Shown: one piece after another, positions 1 to 5,368 of the stretch
How the letters are laid out: the number at the start of each line of letters is the position of its first letter
Position numbering within the stretch: the stretch's first letter is position 1
Source: Phycisphaerae bacterium
GTDB taxonomy: Bacteria > Planctomycetota > Phycisphaerae > Phycisphaerales > SM1A02
Assembly: GCA_002591705.1 (NCBI GenBank)
Contig: PAAB01000014.1
Coordinates: 20,420 to 26,344 of the forward strand
DNA: 5,925 bases
Reading direction: 5' to 3'
Translations under genes and position numbers: made by a program
Notes under the pieces: model-generated
Told to the model about the DNA's origin: nothing
The model's input: only the letters and a program-made list of their open reading frames with translations
Databases searched by the model: none

Positions 1-765
1 TCGTCACGAAACGCCCTCGGATCCGCACCCGCGGCGGCTCCGACGTTTCGGGGTGGTGATGCGGTTGGAGGTCCGGGATTCGCCATCGTGCTGGCGACGT
101 TCGGGGGCGACGCCCATCGCGAGCAGGCCAACCAGTTTCGCGATCGTGCGGCGATCCTGCTTCCGGACATGGCCGGCTCCATGCGTCTGCATCCCTCCGC
201 CGGCGGGTCGCTGGTCGTCTGTGGTGAATATTCCGGCTGGAAGGACCCGAATGCCAAGCAGGACATCAGGACGCTTCAGGAAATGACCATCAACGGTGTC
301 CAGGTCTTCCCGCAGGCCATGTTGACGGAGCTGCTCTCGCAGCGGGATCCGAACTCCATCGACGATGCGGAACTGGTCTCCCTGCGTCTTCGGTATCCGG
401 ACATCCGGGTGCTCTACACGCTGGAGATCGCCATCTGGGGGGATTTCGAGAGTGGTCAGTGGCCCGAAGGGACTCGTCGAAATGCGGCGGAGCGGTACGC
501 AAGAAGCCTTCGTCTGCGGGGGGTTCCGGCGTTCTACCACCATGATCCCGCCCGGGAGATGAGCATGGTCACGGTCGGGGTGTTCGATCATCGAGCCATC
601 GACGGTCAGACAGGACTCCGAAGCCCGCAGGTCGAGCGATTCCTCATGGACTTTCCGGAGCGAATGGTCAACGGAGAACAGATCATCGATCTGTACGATC
701 CCTCCGACCCGTCCAAGGGAGGGCGCCCTCAGGAGCCGCGAATCGTCGAGGTTCCGACCCTCTGA
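1..765 (+). CDS. Hypothetical protein with two SPOR-like repeats, 5' end outside window
   Basis: The frame is open from the first base, so the gene very likely begins upstream; an internal GTG at 88 is a possible start but falls inside a predicted strand. 254 residues are visible. Counting from the window edge, residues 1-26 are a low-complexity Ala/Gly/Pro linker. Two alpha/beta units follow, at about 28-104 and 137-216. Each has a hydrophobic strand (AIVLATF, LYTLEIAIWGDF), a helix rich in Ala, Arg and Glu, then paired strands ending in a Val-Gly or Cys-Gly turn (SLVVCGEY, SMVTVGVF). This beta-alpha-beta-beta pattern resembles SPOR domains, which bind denuded peptidoglycan, but I infer it by eye and the similarity is weak. 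The tail (231-254) is Pro/Asp rich. No membrane segment is visible; a signal or anchor could lie upstream. It converges on the minus-strand operon with only 8 bases between stops. Specific function unknown. Confidence 0.75.
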   Translation, partial: SSRNALGSAPAAAPTFRGGDAVGGPGFAIVLATFGGDAHREQANQFRDRAAILLPDMAGSMRLHPSAGGSLVVCGEYSGWKDPNAKQDIRTLQEMTINGVQVFPQAMLTELLSQRDPNSIDDAELVSLRLRYPDIRVLYTLEIAIWGDFESGQWPEGTRRNAAERYARSLRLRGVPAFYHHDPAREMSMVTVGVFDHRAIDGQTGLRSPQVERFLMDFPERMVNGEQIIDLYDPSDPSKGGRPQEPRIVEVPTL

Positions 766-773
766 CGGCCCGT

Positions 774-1649
774 TCAGGTCGAGGAGGGATGCCAGATCGT
801 CTTGGATTCGACGAAGGGTTCGATGTTCCACGGCGATGCGACCAGATCATCGTCTTCCCACTGCGACTCGGTGTGCTTGACGTGGTGCACCCGTTTGAGG
901 TTGTCCGCGGCACAGTCCTGCAGGGTGGTCCGTTGACCGGCCGTGAGGTTCGCAGCCAGCACCGCTGCGATCTCCCGATGACGGGCCACGGGTTCCAGCA
1001 GCTCCGTCCGCTGTCCGGTCAGCAGATTCACGACGCCCGGGGGAACGTCCGATGTGGCGCAGATCTCCGACAGCAGCACGCCGGGCAGCGGGTGTGATTC
1101 CGAGGCCACTGCGACCACCGTGCACCCTGCGCACAGGGGTGCGGCGAGCAGGGTGACCAGGCCCAGCAGCGACGGCGCATCGGGTGCGAACACGGCGGTG
1201 ATGCCCGTCGGTTGCGGAACCGTGAAGTTGTAGAACGGACCCGCCACCGGATTCTGGCAGCCCAGGACCTGCTGGTACTTGTCCGACCAGCCGGCGAAGC
1301 GGACCAGCCGGTCGATGGAGGCTTCGACCTCGCGTCGGGCCCTGGCCGGTGTCACCCCGCTGGTGTTCCGGATGGCCGCGGTGAACTCCTCGCGCCGACC
1401 CTCGAGCATCTCGGCCATCCGGTAGAGGATCTGTCCCCGCAGGTAGGCGGTGGCATTCTCCCAGCCCGGTGACGCCTTTCTCGCCGCTTCGACGGCGTTG
1501 CGCATGTCCTTGCGGGATGCGACGCAGGCGTGAGCGATGACCCGGTCCTTGGTGTCGTGCAGGGGCATCGACCGTCCGGATTCGGTGCGCGGAAATGCGC
1601 CGCCGATGAAGAGTTTGCAGGTCTTGACGACGTCCAGCCGTGTGGTCAT
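774..1649 (-). CDS. Stand-alone ALDH16 C-terminal (pseudo-catalytic) domain protein
   Basis: This 291-residue protein has the fold signature of an aldehyde dehydrogenase N-terminal half but is not a complete enzyme, since ALDHs have about 480-500 residues. It opens with KLFIGGAF (12-19), followed by RKDMRNAVEAARKA (46-59), a WSDKY segment (121-125) and SDVPPGVVNLLTG (200-212). The oxyanion PWNF motif is replaced by FAPDAP (154-159). The LKPAE motif, the FTGSTEVG loop, the ELGGK glutamate and the catalytic cysteine segment are all absent. The ending, DNLKRVHHV (249-257) and KTIWHP (283-288), matches what I know of the C-terminal domain of ALDH16, a non-catalytic domain normally fused behind a full ALDH. 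The catalytic half is encoded two genes upstream. The ATG at 1649 overlaps the preceding stop (ATGA), which favours it over an in-frame start at 1742 inside that gene. The likely role is structural or in subunit assembly, which I infer. A decayed ALDH is less likely, because the frame is intact and the family ending is present. Confidence 0.85.
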   Translation of the reverse strand: MTTRLDVVKTCKLFIGGAFPRTESGRSMPLHDTKDRVIAHACVASRKDMRNAVEAARKASPGWENATAYLRGQILYRMAEMLEGRREEFTAAIRNTSGVTPARARREVEASIDRLVRFAGWSDKYQQVLGCQNPVAGPFYNFTVPQPTGITAVFAPDAPSLLGLVTLLAAPLCAGCTVVAVASESHPLPGVLLSEICATSDVPPGVVNLLTGQRTELLEPVARHREIAAVLAANLTAGQRTTLQDCAADNLKRVHHVKHTESQWEDDDLVASPWNIEPFVESKTIWHPSST

Positions 1650-1990
1650 TGGTGAATCTCGGAAGGGCCTTCCAGAAGGCGTGCGATCGATGTTCGGTAT
1701 CGCCTGAACGACACCACTGCGAAGCAGGCGAGCACCAGCCACCAGGCGCCGCCACGGACGGCGGGGTCACGGACCAGGATCAGATGTTCCCAGAATTCCC
1801 ATGCCCCGTTCTTGACGAAGTGCATCCATGCCGAAGCCGTCGCCCCCGGATCCTCGGAGCCGGCCAGCAGCACTGCGTCCACCACGAACCACGTGATCCA
1901 GGCCAGCATCAACGCCTCCAGCGTGCGCATGGCGGCATGCCCGGTGATCCGCAGGGGTATCGTGCGTCGAGTTGTCGTACCGGCATGCAT
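1646..1990 (-). CDS. Small two-segment membrane protein between the ALDH16 halves
   Basis: I do not recognise a family for this 114-residue protein. A basic N-terminus (residues 1-22) leads into a hydrophobic segment at about 26-43 (core ALMLAWITWFVVDAVLLAG). A Trp-rich, partly amphipathic stretch follows at 50-72 and includes EFWEHLILVRDP. A second hydrophobic segment lies at about 81-95, before a basic tail (FRRYR). Two transmembrane helices are likely, with both ends positive and so probably cytoplasmic. Its reality is supported by fit: the ATG lies one base after the stop of the catalytic ALDH gene, and its TGA overlaps the ATG of the ALDH-like gene by four bases, so it fills the space exactly. 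An internal Met21 is an alternative start. No clear Shine-Dalgarno site precedes the ATG, which suggests translational coupling. A membrane anchor or assembly partner for the dehydrogenase is an inference from position only. Confidence 0.75.
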   Translation of the reverse strand: MHAGTTTRRTIPLRITGHAAMRTLEALMLAWITWFVVDAVLLAGSEDPGATASAWMHFVKNGAWEFWEHLILVRDPAVRGGAWWLVLACFAVVSFRRYRTSIARLLEGPSEIHQ

Positions 1991-1991
1991 G

Positions 1992-3470
1992 TCAGAACTT
2001 CACGTAGGACTTGAGACCGTGTCGACCGCCTTCGCGGCCGAATCCCGATTCCTTGAATCCACCGAACGGCGACGCCGCATCGAACTGGTTGTAGGTGTTG
2101 CACCACACGACGCCGGCATCGAGCTTGCGTGCGATCTCGAAGATCTTGGCACCCGTATTGGTCCAGATACCGGCCGCCAGACCATAGGGGGTGTTATTGG
2201 CCCGGCTCAGGGCCTCCTCGGGGGTGCGGAACGTCATGACCGACAGGACCGGACCGAAGATCTCCTCCCGGGCGATCAGGTGACTGGGCTGCACTCCGGT
2301 GAAGAAGCAGGGACGGTGCCAGAACCCCTTCGAGGGAAGCGGTCCGGACGACACTTCGTGCATGATGGCGCCCTCGTGCTCGCCCGCATCCACGTACCGC
2401 TCGATGGTTCGCAGCTGCTGCGCGGAGTTGATGGCGCCGATGTCGGTGTTCTTGTCGAGCGGATCCCCGACGCGGAGCGACTGCATCCGGTGTCGAAGCT
2501 TGTCCACGACTTCATCGACGATCGATTCCTCGACGAACAACCGCGACCCTGCGCAGCAGACGTGCCCCTGATTGAACCAGATGGACGACACGATGCCCTC
2601 CACCGCCTGATCGATGGCGGCGTCCGCAAAGATGATGTTCGGACTCTTTCCGCCCAGTTCGAGGGTCAGTCGCTTTCCGGTCCCCGCCACGGACCGGGCC
2701 AGGATCTTTCCGACCTCGGTCGATCCGGTGAAGGCCACCTTCTTCACATCGGGATGGTCGACGATGGCCGCTCCGGTCTCACCGGCGCCGGTGACGATGT
2801 TCACCACGCCCGGCGGCAGATCGATCTCCTGCAGGATCTCGGCGAGTTTGAGTGCCGTCAGGGATGTCGTCTCGGCCGGCTTGAGCACGCAGGTGTTGCC
2901 GCAGGCCAGTGCGGGCGCGAGCTTCCACGCGGCCATCAGCATCGGGAAGTTCCACGGGATGATCTGTCCGCAGACGCCGAGGGGCTTGGGGGTACGGCCC
3001 GGGAACGCGTGGGTGAGCTTGTCGGCCCATCCGGCGTGATAGAAGAAGTGCTGGGCGGCCAGTGGAAGATCCACATCACGTGATTCCTTGATGGGCTTCC
3101 CACCATCCATGGTTTCCAGAACCGCCAGTTCACGGGCGCGCTCCTGGATTCGCCGTGCGATCCGGTAGAGGTACTTGGCGCGTTCACTCGCCTTCAGACG
3201 GGCCCAGGGGCCCTGTGCGGCCTTGGCCGCCTGCACGGCATCATCGACATCCTTGCTGCCGGCCTCGGCCACGGATGCCAACGTCTGCTCGGTCGCGGGG
3301 TTGATGGAATCGAATCGCTTGCGGGACTTCGGAGCCCGGAACGACCCGTCGATGAACAGTCCGTACGACTCGTCGAGATCGACGGGTGTCCGCTCGGGGG
3401 CCGGGCTGTAGTCCCACCCCGGGGTCGGTGTCGTGTCGTGTTCGTTCGTGTCCGATGCGATGGGATTCAT
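1992..3470 (-). CDS. Aldehyde dehydrogenase, catalytic half of an ALDH16-type enzyme
   Basis: This 492-residue, full-length NAD(P)-dependent aldehyde dehydrogenase oxidises an aldehyde to its acid. All core motifs are present: oxyanion Asn174 in PWNF, cofactor Lys197 in LKPAE, the glycine loop FTGSTEVG (247-254), general base Glu271 in ELGGK, catalytic Cys305 in NQGHVCCAGSR, and Glu403 in EEIFGPV. The phrases GWDYSPAPE (18-26), GKPIKESRDVDLPLA (124-138), HAGWADK (145-151) and the SGFGREGG ending are characteristic of ALDH16 as I know it, rather than of ordinary ALDH1/2. The C-terminal extension found in fused ALDH16 proteins is missing here and is encoded separately downstream at 774-1649. 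The ATG at 3470 lies 17 bases after the deoC stop. A longer in-frame start at 3608 would overlap deoC by about 120 bases and adds no family sequence. Immediately after deoC, the likely substrate is acetaldehyde (inferred). Confidence 0.95.
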   Translation of the reverse strand: MNPIASDTNEHDTTPTPGWDYSPAPERTPVDLDESYGLFIDGSFRAPKSRKRFDSINPATEQTLASVAEAGSKDVDDAVQAAKAAQGPWARLKASERAKYLYRIARRIQERARELAVLETMDGGKPIKESRDVDLPLAAQHFFYHAGWADKLTHAFPGRTPKPLGVCGQIIPWNFPMLMAAWKLAPALACGNTCVLKPAETTSLTALKLAEILQEIDLPPGVVNIVTGAGETGAAIVDHPDVKKVAFTGSTEVGKILARSVAGTGKRLTLELGGKSPNIIFADAAIDQAVEGIVSSIWFNQGHVCCAGSRLFVEESIVDEVVDKLRHRMQSLRVGDPLDKNTDIGAINSAQQLRTIERYVDAGEHEGAIMHEVSSGPLPSKGFWHRPCFFTGVQPSHLIAREEIFGPVLSVMTFRTPEEALSRANNTPYGLAAGIWTNTGAKIFEIARKLDAGVVWCNTYNQFDAASPFGGFKESGFGREGGRHGLKSYVKF

Positions 3471-3487
3471 GGTGTTGACCCGTTGTC

Positions 3488-4411
3488 TCAGGCTTCCGAG
3501 AAATCGTGCATGGCCATGTAGCGGCCGGTGAGTCCCTTGAGGAGTTGTCGAAGAAGATCGTTGGTGAGGCTTGAAGCTCCGAACCGGAAGAGATCCGGTG
3601 TCAGCCACTCGTCTCCCAGGGTCTCCTTCACCATCACCAGATAGTGCAGTGCCGACTTTGCGGTTCGAATGCCCCCGGCCGGCTTCATGCCGATCCGGAC
3701 TCCCGTGGCGAGGAAGTGGTCTCGAATCGCTTCGAGCATCACGAGGCTGACGGGCATCGTCGCCGCCGGATTGATCTTTCCGGTGGAGGTCTTGATGAAG
3801 ACCTCGCCGTCCTGCAGGACCCCGGCGGAGTCGACCGCCTCGATGGCCAGATCGCTCGCCCGCCGGACGTTGTCGTAGGTCTCCAGCTCACCGGTTTCCA
3901 GGATGATCTTGAGATGGGCGCCGTCGCAGGCCTGCCAGACCTGTCGAATCTCCTCGGCGACCTCACCGTGTCGGCCGGCGAGAAAGGCGCCACGGTTGAT
4001 GACCATGTCGATCTCGTCCGCTCCCGCCTCGACGGCGGCGGTCACGTCGCGAAGCCGGACTTCCAGCGGGTACTGGCCGCTGGGGAAGCCGGTGGCGACG
4101 GATGCCACATGCACGCCGGTGCCCGTGAGCATCTTGGCGGCGGTTCGCACGTGGGACGGATAGACGCAGACGGCCGCGACCGGGGGAACGGGCTGCTCGA
4201 TCGCACCCTCGTAGGGGCGTACCGCCTTGCGGCACAGCGCCCGCACCTTTTCGGGAGAATCCTTTCCTTCCAGCGTGGTGAGGTCCAGCATCGAGATCGC
4301 GAGCCGGATTCCCGCCTGCTTGGCGTCCGTCTTGATCGATCGGCGGGTGAACGACGCGGCTCGTTGCCGCACCATCACGGAGTCGACAGGGTGGTTCCGG
4401 CTGGACTGCAT
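3488..4411 (-). CDS. deoC: Deoxyribose-phosphate aldolase (class I, DERA)
   Basis: This cytoplasmic enzyme cleaves 2-deoxy-D-ribose-5-phosphate into glyceraldehyde-3-phosphate and acetaldehyde, the last step of deoxynucleoside breakdown. The 307-residue product carries the Schiff-base Lys207 in FIKTSTGK (205-212), the second active-site Lys243 in GMKPAGGIRT (241-250), and Asp135 in EIDMVIN, corresponding to Lys167, Lys201 and Asp102 of the E. coli enzyme. It is longer than E. coli DeoC (259 residues) and follows the animal DERA layout: an N-terminal NHP (6-8), DLTTLEG (43-49), AAVCVYPSHV (79-88), SVATGFPSGQ (104-113) and a TGRY..MHD ending (295-303). The E. coli-type C-terminal tyrosine is absent, as in animal enzymes. 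The conserved NHP supports the ATG at 4411; a GGAG just upstream sits unusually close (2 bases). It follows a small-protein gene by 34 bases and precedes the aldehyde dehydrogenase by 17 bases. No clear promoter is visible, so co-transcription is likely. Confidence 0.97.
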   Translation of the reverse strand: MQSSRNHPVDSVMVRQRAASFTRRSIKTDAKQAGIRLAISMLDLTTLEGKDSPEKVRALCRKAVRPYEGAIEQPVPPVAAVCVYPSHVRTAAKMLTGTGVHVASVATGFPSGQYPLEVRLRDVTAAVEAGADEIDMVINRGAFLAGRHGEVAEEIRQVWQACDGAHLKIILETGELETYDNVRRASDLAIEAVDSAGVLQDGEVFIKTSTGKINPAATMPVSLVMLEAIRDHFLATGVRIGMKPAGGIRTAKSALHYLVMVKETLGDEWLTPDLFRFGASSLTNDLLRQLLKGLTGRYMAMHDFSEA

Positions 4412-4445
4412 CGCTCCAGTGTACCCGTGAAGGGCTGGGAGGCCC

Positions 4446-4772
4446 TCAGGGACGCACCGCGTCGAACAGATGGCCGATGTGGCCGCCGTCCACCAGCGTG
4501 ATGTTCATGGCGGGTCCGTTCTGGCTGGCCCGATAGGCGAGCAGGACGCCGTTGTCGTTGTCGATCACGTACAGGAGGTCGGATTTTCCGTCCCCACTTC
4601 CGGTCCGACCCGCCGCGGTCATCAGGGTGAAGGTGTCGTCGCTCGCCACCAGGCCGGCTTCGACCCTCGGCTCCGGGGACTGCCCGGTCAGAAGCAGGAT
4701 GCCCGCGGCCATCGCCAGCGCGGTGGACGACAGCATGATCTTCGTACGGCGGGATGAGCGATTCGTCGTCAT
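4446..4772 (-). CDS. Small exported or membrane-anchored protein, tandem paralogue B
   Basis: I recognise no named family for this 108-residue protein. A basic start (TNRSSRRTK) is followed by a hydrophobic stretch at about 13-29, fitting a signal peptide or N-terminal anchor. The remaining 75 or so residues form a small polar domain rich in Gly, Asp and Asn. It contains the core FTLMTAAG (48-55) and DLLYVIDNDNGVLLAYR (65-81), which reads like two or three beta strands with tight turns. The core aligns by eye with that of the gene directly upstream, which suggests duplication. The ATG at 4772 overlaps the upstream stop by four bases (ATGA) and has a GAGGA Shine-Dalgarno site four bases before it, so the start is well supported. 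Function unknown; the cell envelope is the likely location. Confidence 0.75.
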   Translation of the reverse strand: MTTNRSSRRTKIMLSSTALAMAAGILLLTGQSPEPRVEAGLVASDDTFTLMTAAGRTGSGDGKSDLLYVIDNDNGVLLAYRASQNGPAMNITLVDGGHIGHLFDAVRP

Positions 4773-5092
4773 CTGGTCCTCAGGATCTTCTCGATGTCCT
4801 GTTGGACGTTCCGATGAGCAATTGCCTTCATGCCCTGCCCCGCGGTGGTCCAGTCGACGAGCACCAGTTCACCGTTCCGGCTTTCCAGTATCCAGACGTA
4901 GTTGGTGGAAGTCCGCTCGCCTTCGCCGGCGACCATGAGGAACGATTTCCGTCCGGTGAGCTGGGCCTGCACGGACGGAGCGGCAAGGATGCTCAGGAGG
5001 CCGACCAGCAGCACGGCATTGATCGCCAGCAGCGCAAGCATGCCCCGGCTTCCTCTGCGTTGCACGTGTGATGGTCTCGAGCCCGGCACCAT
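4769..5092 (-). CDS. Small exported or membrane-anchored protein, tandem paralogue A
   Basis: I recognise no named family for this 107-residue protein. A basic leader with RR (12-13) precedes a hydrophobic segment at about 18-39 that ends in SVQAQ (40-44), a plausible signal peptidase I site after Ala43. The mature part would have about 64 residues and includes SFLMVAGEGE (50-59), NYVWILESRNGELVLVDW (64-81) and a charged helix-like C-terminus. The strand and turn pattern parallels the downstream gene at 4446-4772. The ATG at 5092 has an AGGA Shine-Dalgarno site eight bases upstream. The gene begins four bases after the stop of the 75-residue protein gene and its own stop overlaps the next start, so these three small genes look like one translation unit. 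Function unknown; location beyond the cytoplasmic membrane is likely. Confidence 0.75.
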   Translation of the reverse strand: MVPGSRPSHVQRRGSRGMLALLAINAVLLVGLLSILAAPSVQAQLTGRKSFLMVAGEGERTSTNYVWILESRNGELVLVDWTTAGQGMKAIAHRNVQQDIEKILRTR

Positions 5093-5096
5093 TCGG

Positions 5097-5324
5097 TCAG
5101 TCCTGGTGGCTTCGGCGGGAGGGCATCAGGCTGATCGTCAGGATCACACCGACGATGAGCAGCATGATCAGAATTCCGACCCAGACCGCAGGGGTGTTCT
5201 TGTTGGCGGCCGGCTGCGGAGGTGCGAGATTGGTCGGCATCGCGACGGCGATTTCGCAGCACAGGAGAACGCCTGCAAACAGGAGGCAACGGGTCGTATC
5301 GAGGAGGTGCTGTATTCGATGCAT
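5097..5324 (-). CDS. Small protein with signal peptide and one transmembrane helix
   Basis: From the ATG at 5324 this is a 75-residue protein of unknown function. Residues 1-28 look like a signal peptide: basic start (MHR), hydrophobic core at about 13-23, and an AVA ending at 28. A short Pro/Ala/Asn linker (30-45) leads to a strongly hydrophobic helix at about 46-66, then a short tail, PSRRSHQD. If the signal is cleaved, the linker is external and the charged tail cytoplasmic. An in-frame GTG at 5366 would add 14 residues before the signal and would start only two bases after the metF stop; I prefer the ATG because the signal peptide then has normal shape. No Shine-Dalgarno site precedes the ATG, consistent with a leaderless message from the promoter-like sequence upstream. 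It lies between metF and the paralogous small-protein pair. Confidence 0.65.
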   Translation of the reverse strand: MHRIQHLLDTTRCLLFAGVLLCCEIAVAMPTNLAPPQPAANKNTPAVWVGILIMLLIVGVILTISLMPSRRSHQD

Positions 5325-5333
5325 GATCCGGTG

Positions 5334-5363
5334 AGGATACCGTGGGTCCGTGGCCGCTGGCAA
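5334..5363 (-). promoter_or_regulatory. Candidate sigma-70-like promoter, leaderless start
   Basis: In the 44-base gap after metF, the minus strand reads TTGCCA (5363-5358, five of six matches to TTGACA), 18 bases, then TATCCT (5339-5334, four of six matches to TATAAT). Transcription would begin about 6-8 bases further on, almost at the ATG at 5324. That would explain why this gene has no Shine-Dalgarno site. In GC-rich DNA such matches can arise by chance. Confidence 0.3.
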
Positions 5364-5368
5364 CACCG

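Noticed and set aside
4..831. A 275-codon open frame on the minus strand
   Set aside because: It is opposite the SPOR-like gene and runs into the ALDH-like gene. The plus-strand reading has regular strand and helix patterns, while this one looks random.
774..1649. The short ALDH as a pseudogene or a truncation by frameshift
   Set aside because: The frame is intact, its start overlaps the preceding gene in operon style, and it ends with motifs typical of the ALDH16 C-terminal domain rather than stopping mid-fold.
847..1770. A 307-codon minus-strand frame overlapping the ALDH-like gene
   Set aside because: The translation is dominated by Arg, Gly and Pro, typical of a shifted frame. The other frame carries clear ALDH motifs.
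1812..3083. A 423-codon open frame on the plus strand
   Set aside because: It lies wholly antisense to the ALDH and membrane-protein genes and its translation shows no family motif. Long antisense frames are expected opposite GC-rich genes.
3471..3608. A longer N-terminus for the catalytic ALDH starting at 3608
   Set aside because: It would overlap the conserved C-terminus of deoC by about 120 bases and adds 46 residues without ALDH similarity. The ATG at 3470 follows the deoC stop closely.
774..4411. A bacterial microcompartment locus, since some carry deoC and aldehyde dehydrogenases
   Set aside because: No shell protein gene is present, and the ALDH N-terminus shows no obvious amphipathic encapsulation helix. 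The ALDH is of the ALDH16 type rather than the CoA-acylating type usual in microcompartments.
4431..4446. A small inverted repeat (AGGGC, 6-base loop, GCCCT) between the small-protein gene and deoC
   Set aside because: The stem is only 5 bp, it includes a stop-codon base, and no T-tract follows on the minus strand, so a terminator call is not supported.
3644..4501. A 285-codon open frame on the plus strand
   Set aside because: It is antisense to deoC, whose active-site motifs are unmistakable. The antisense product is Arg/Gly/Asp rich and has no recognisable domain.
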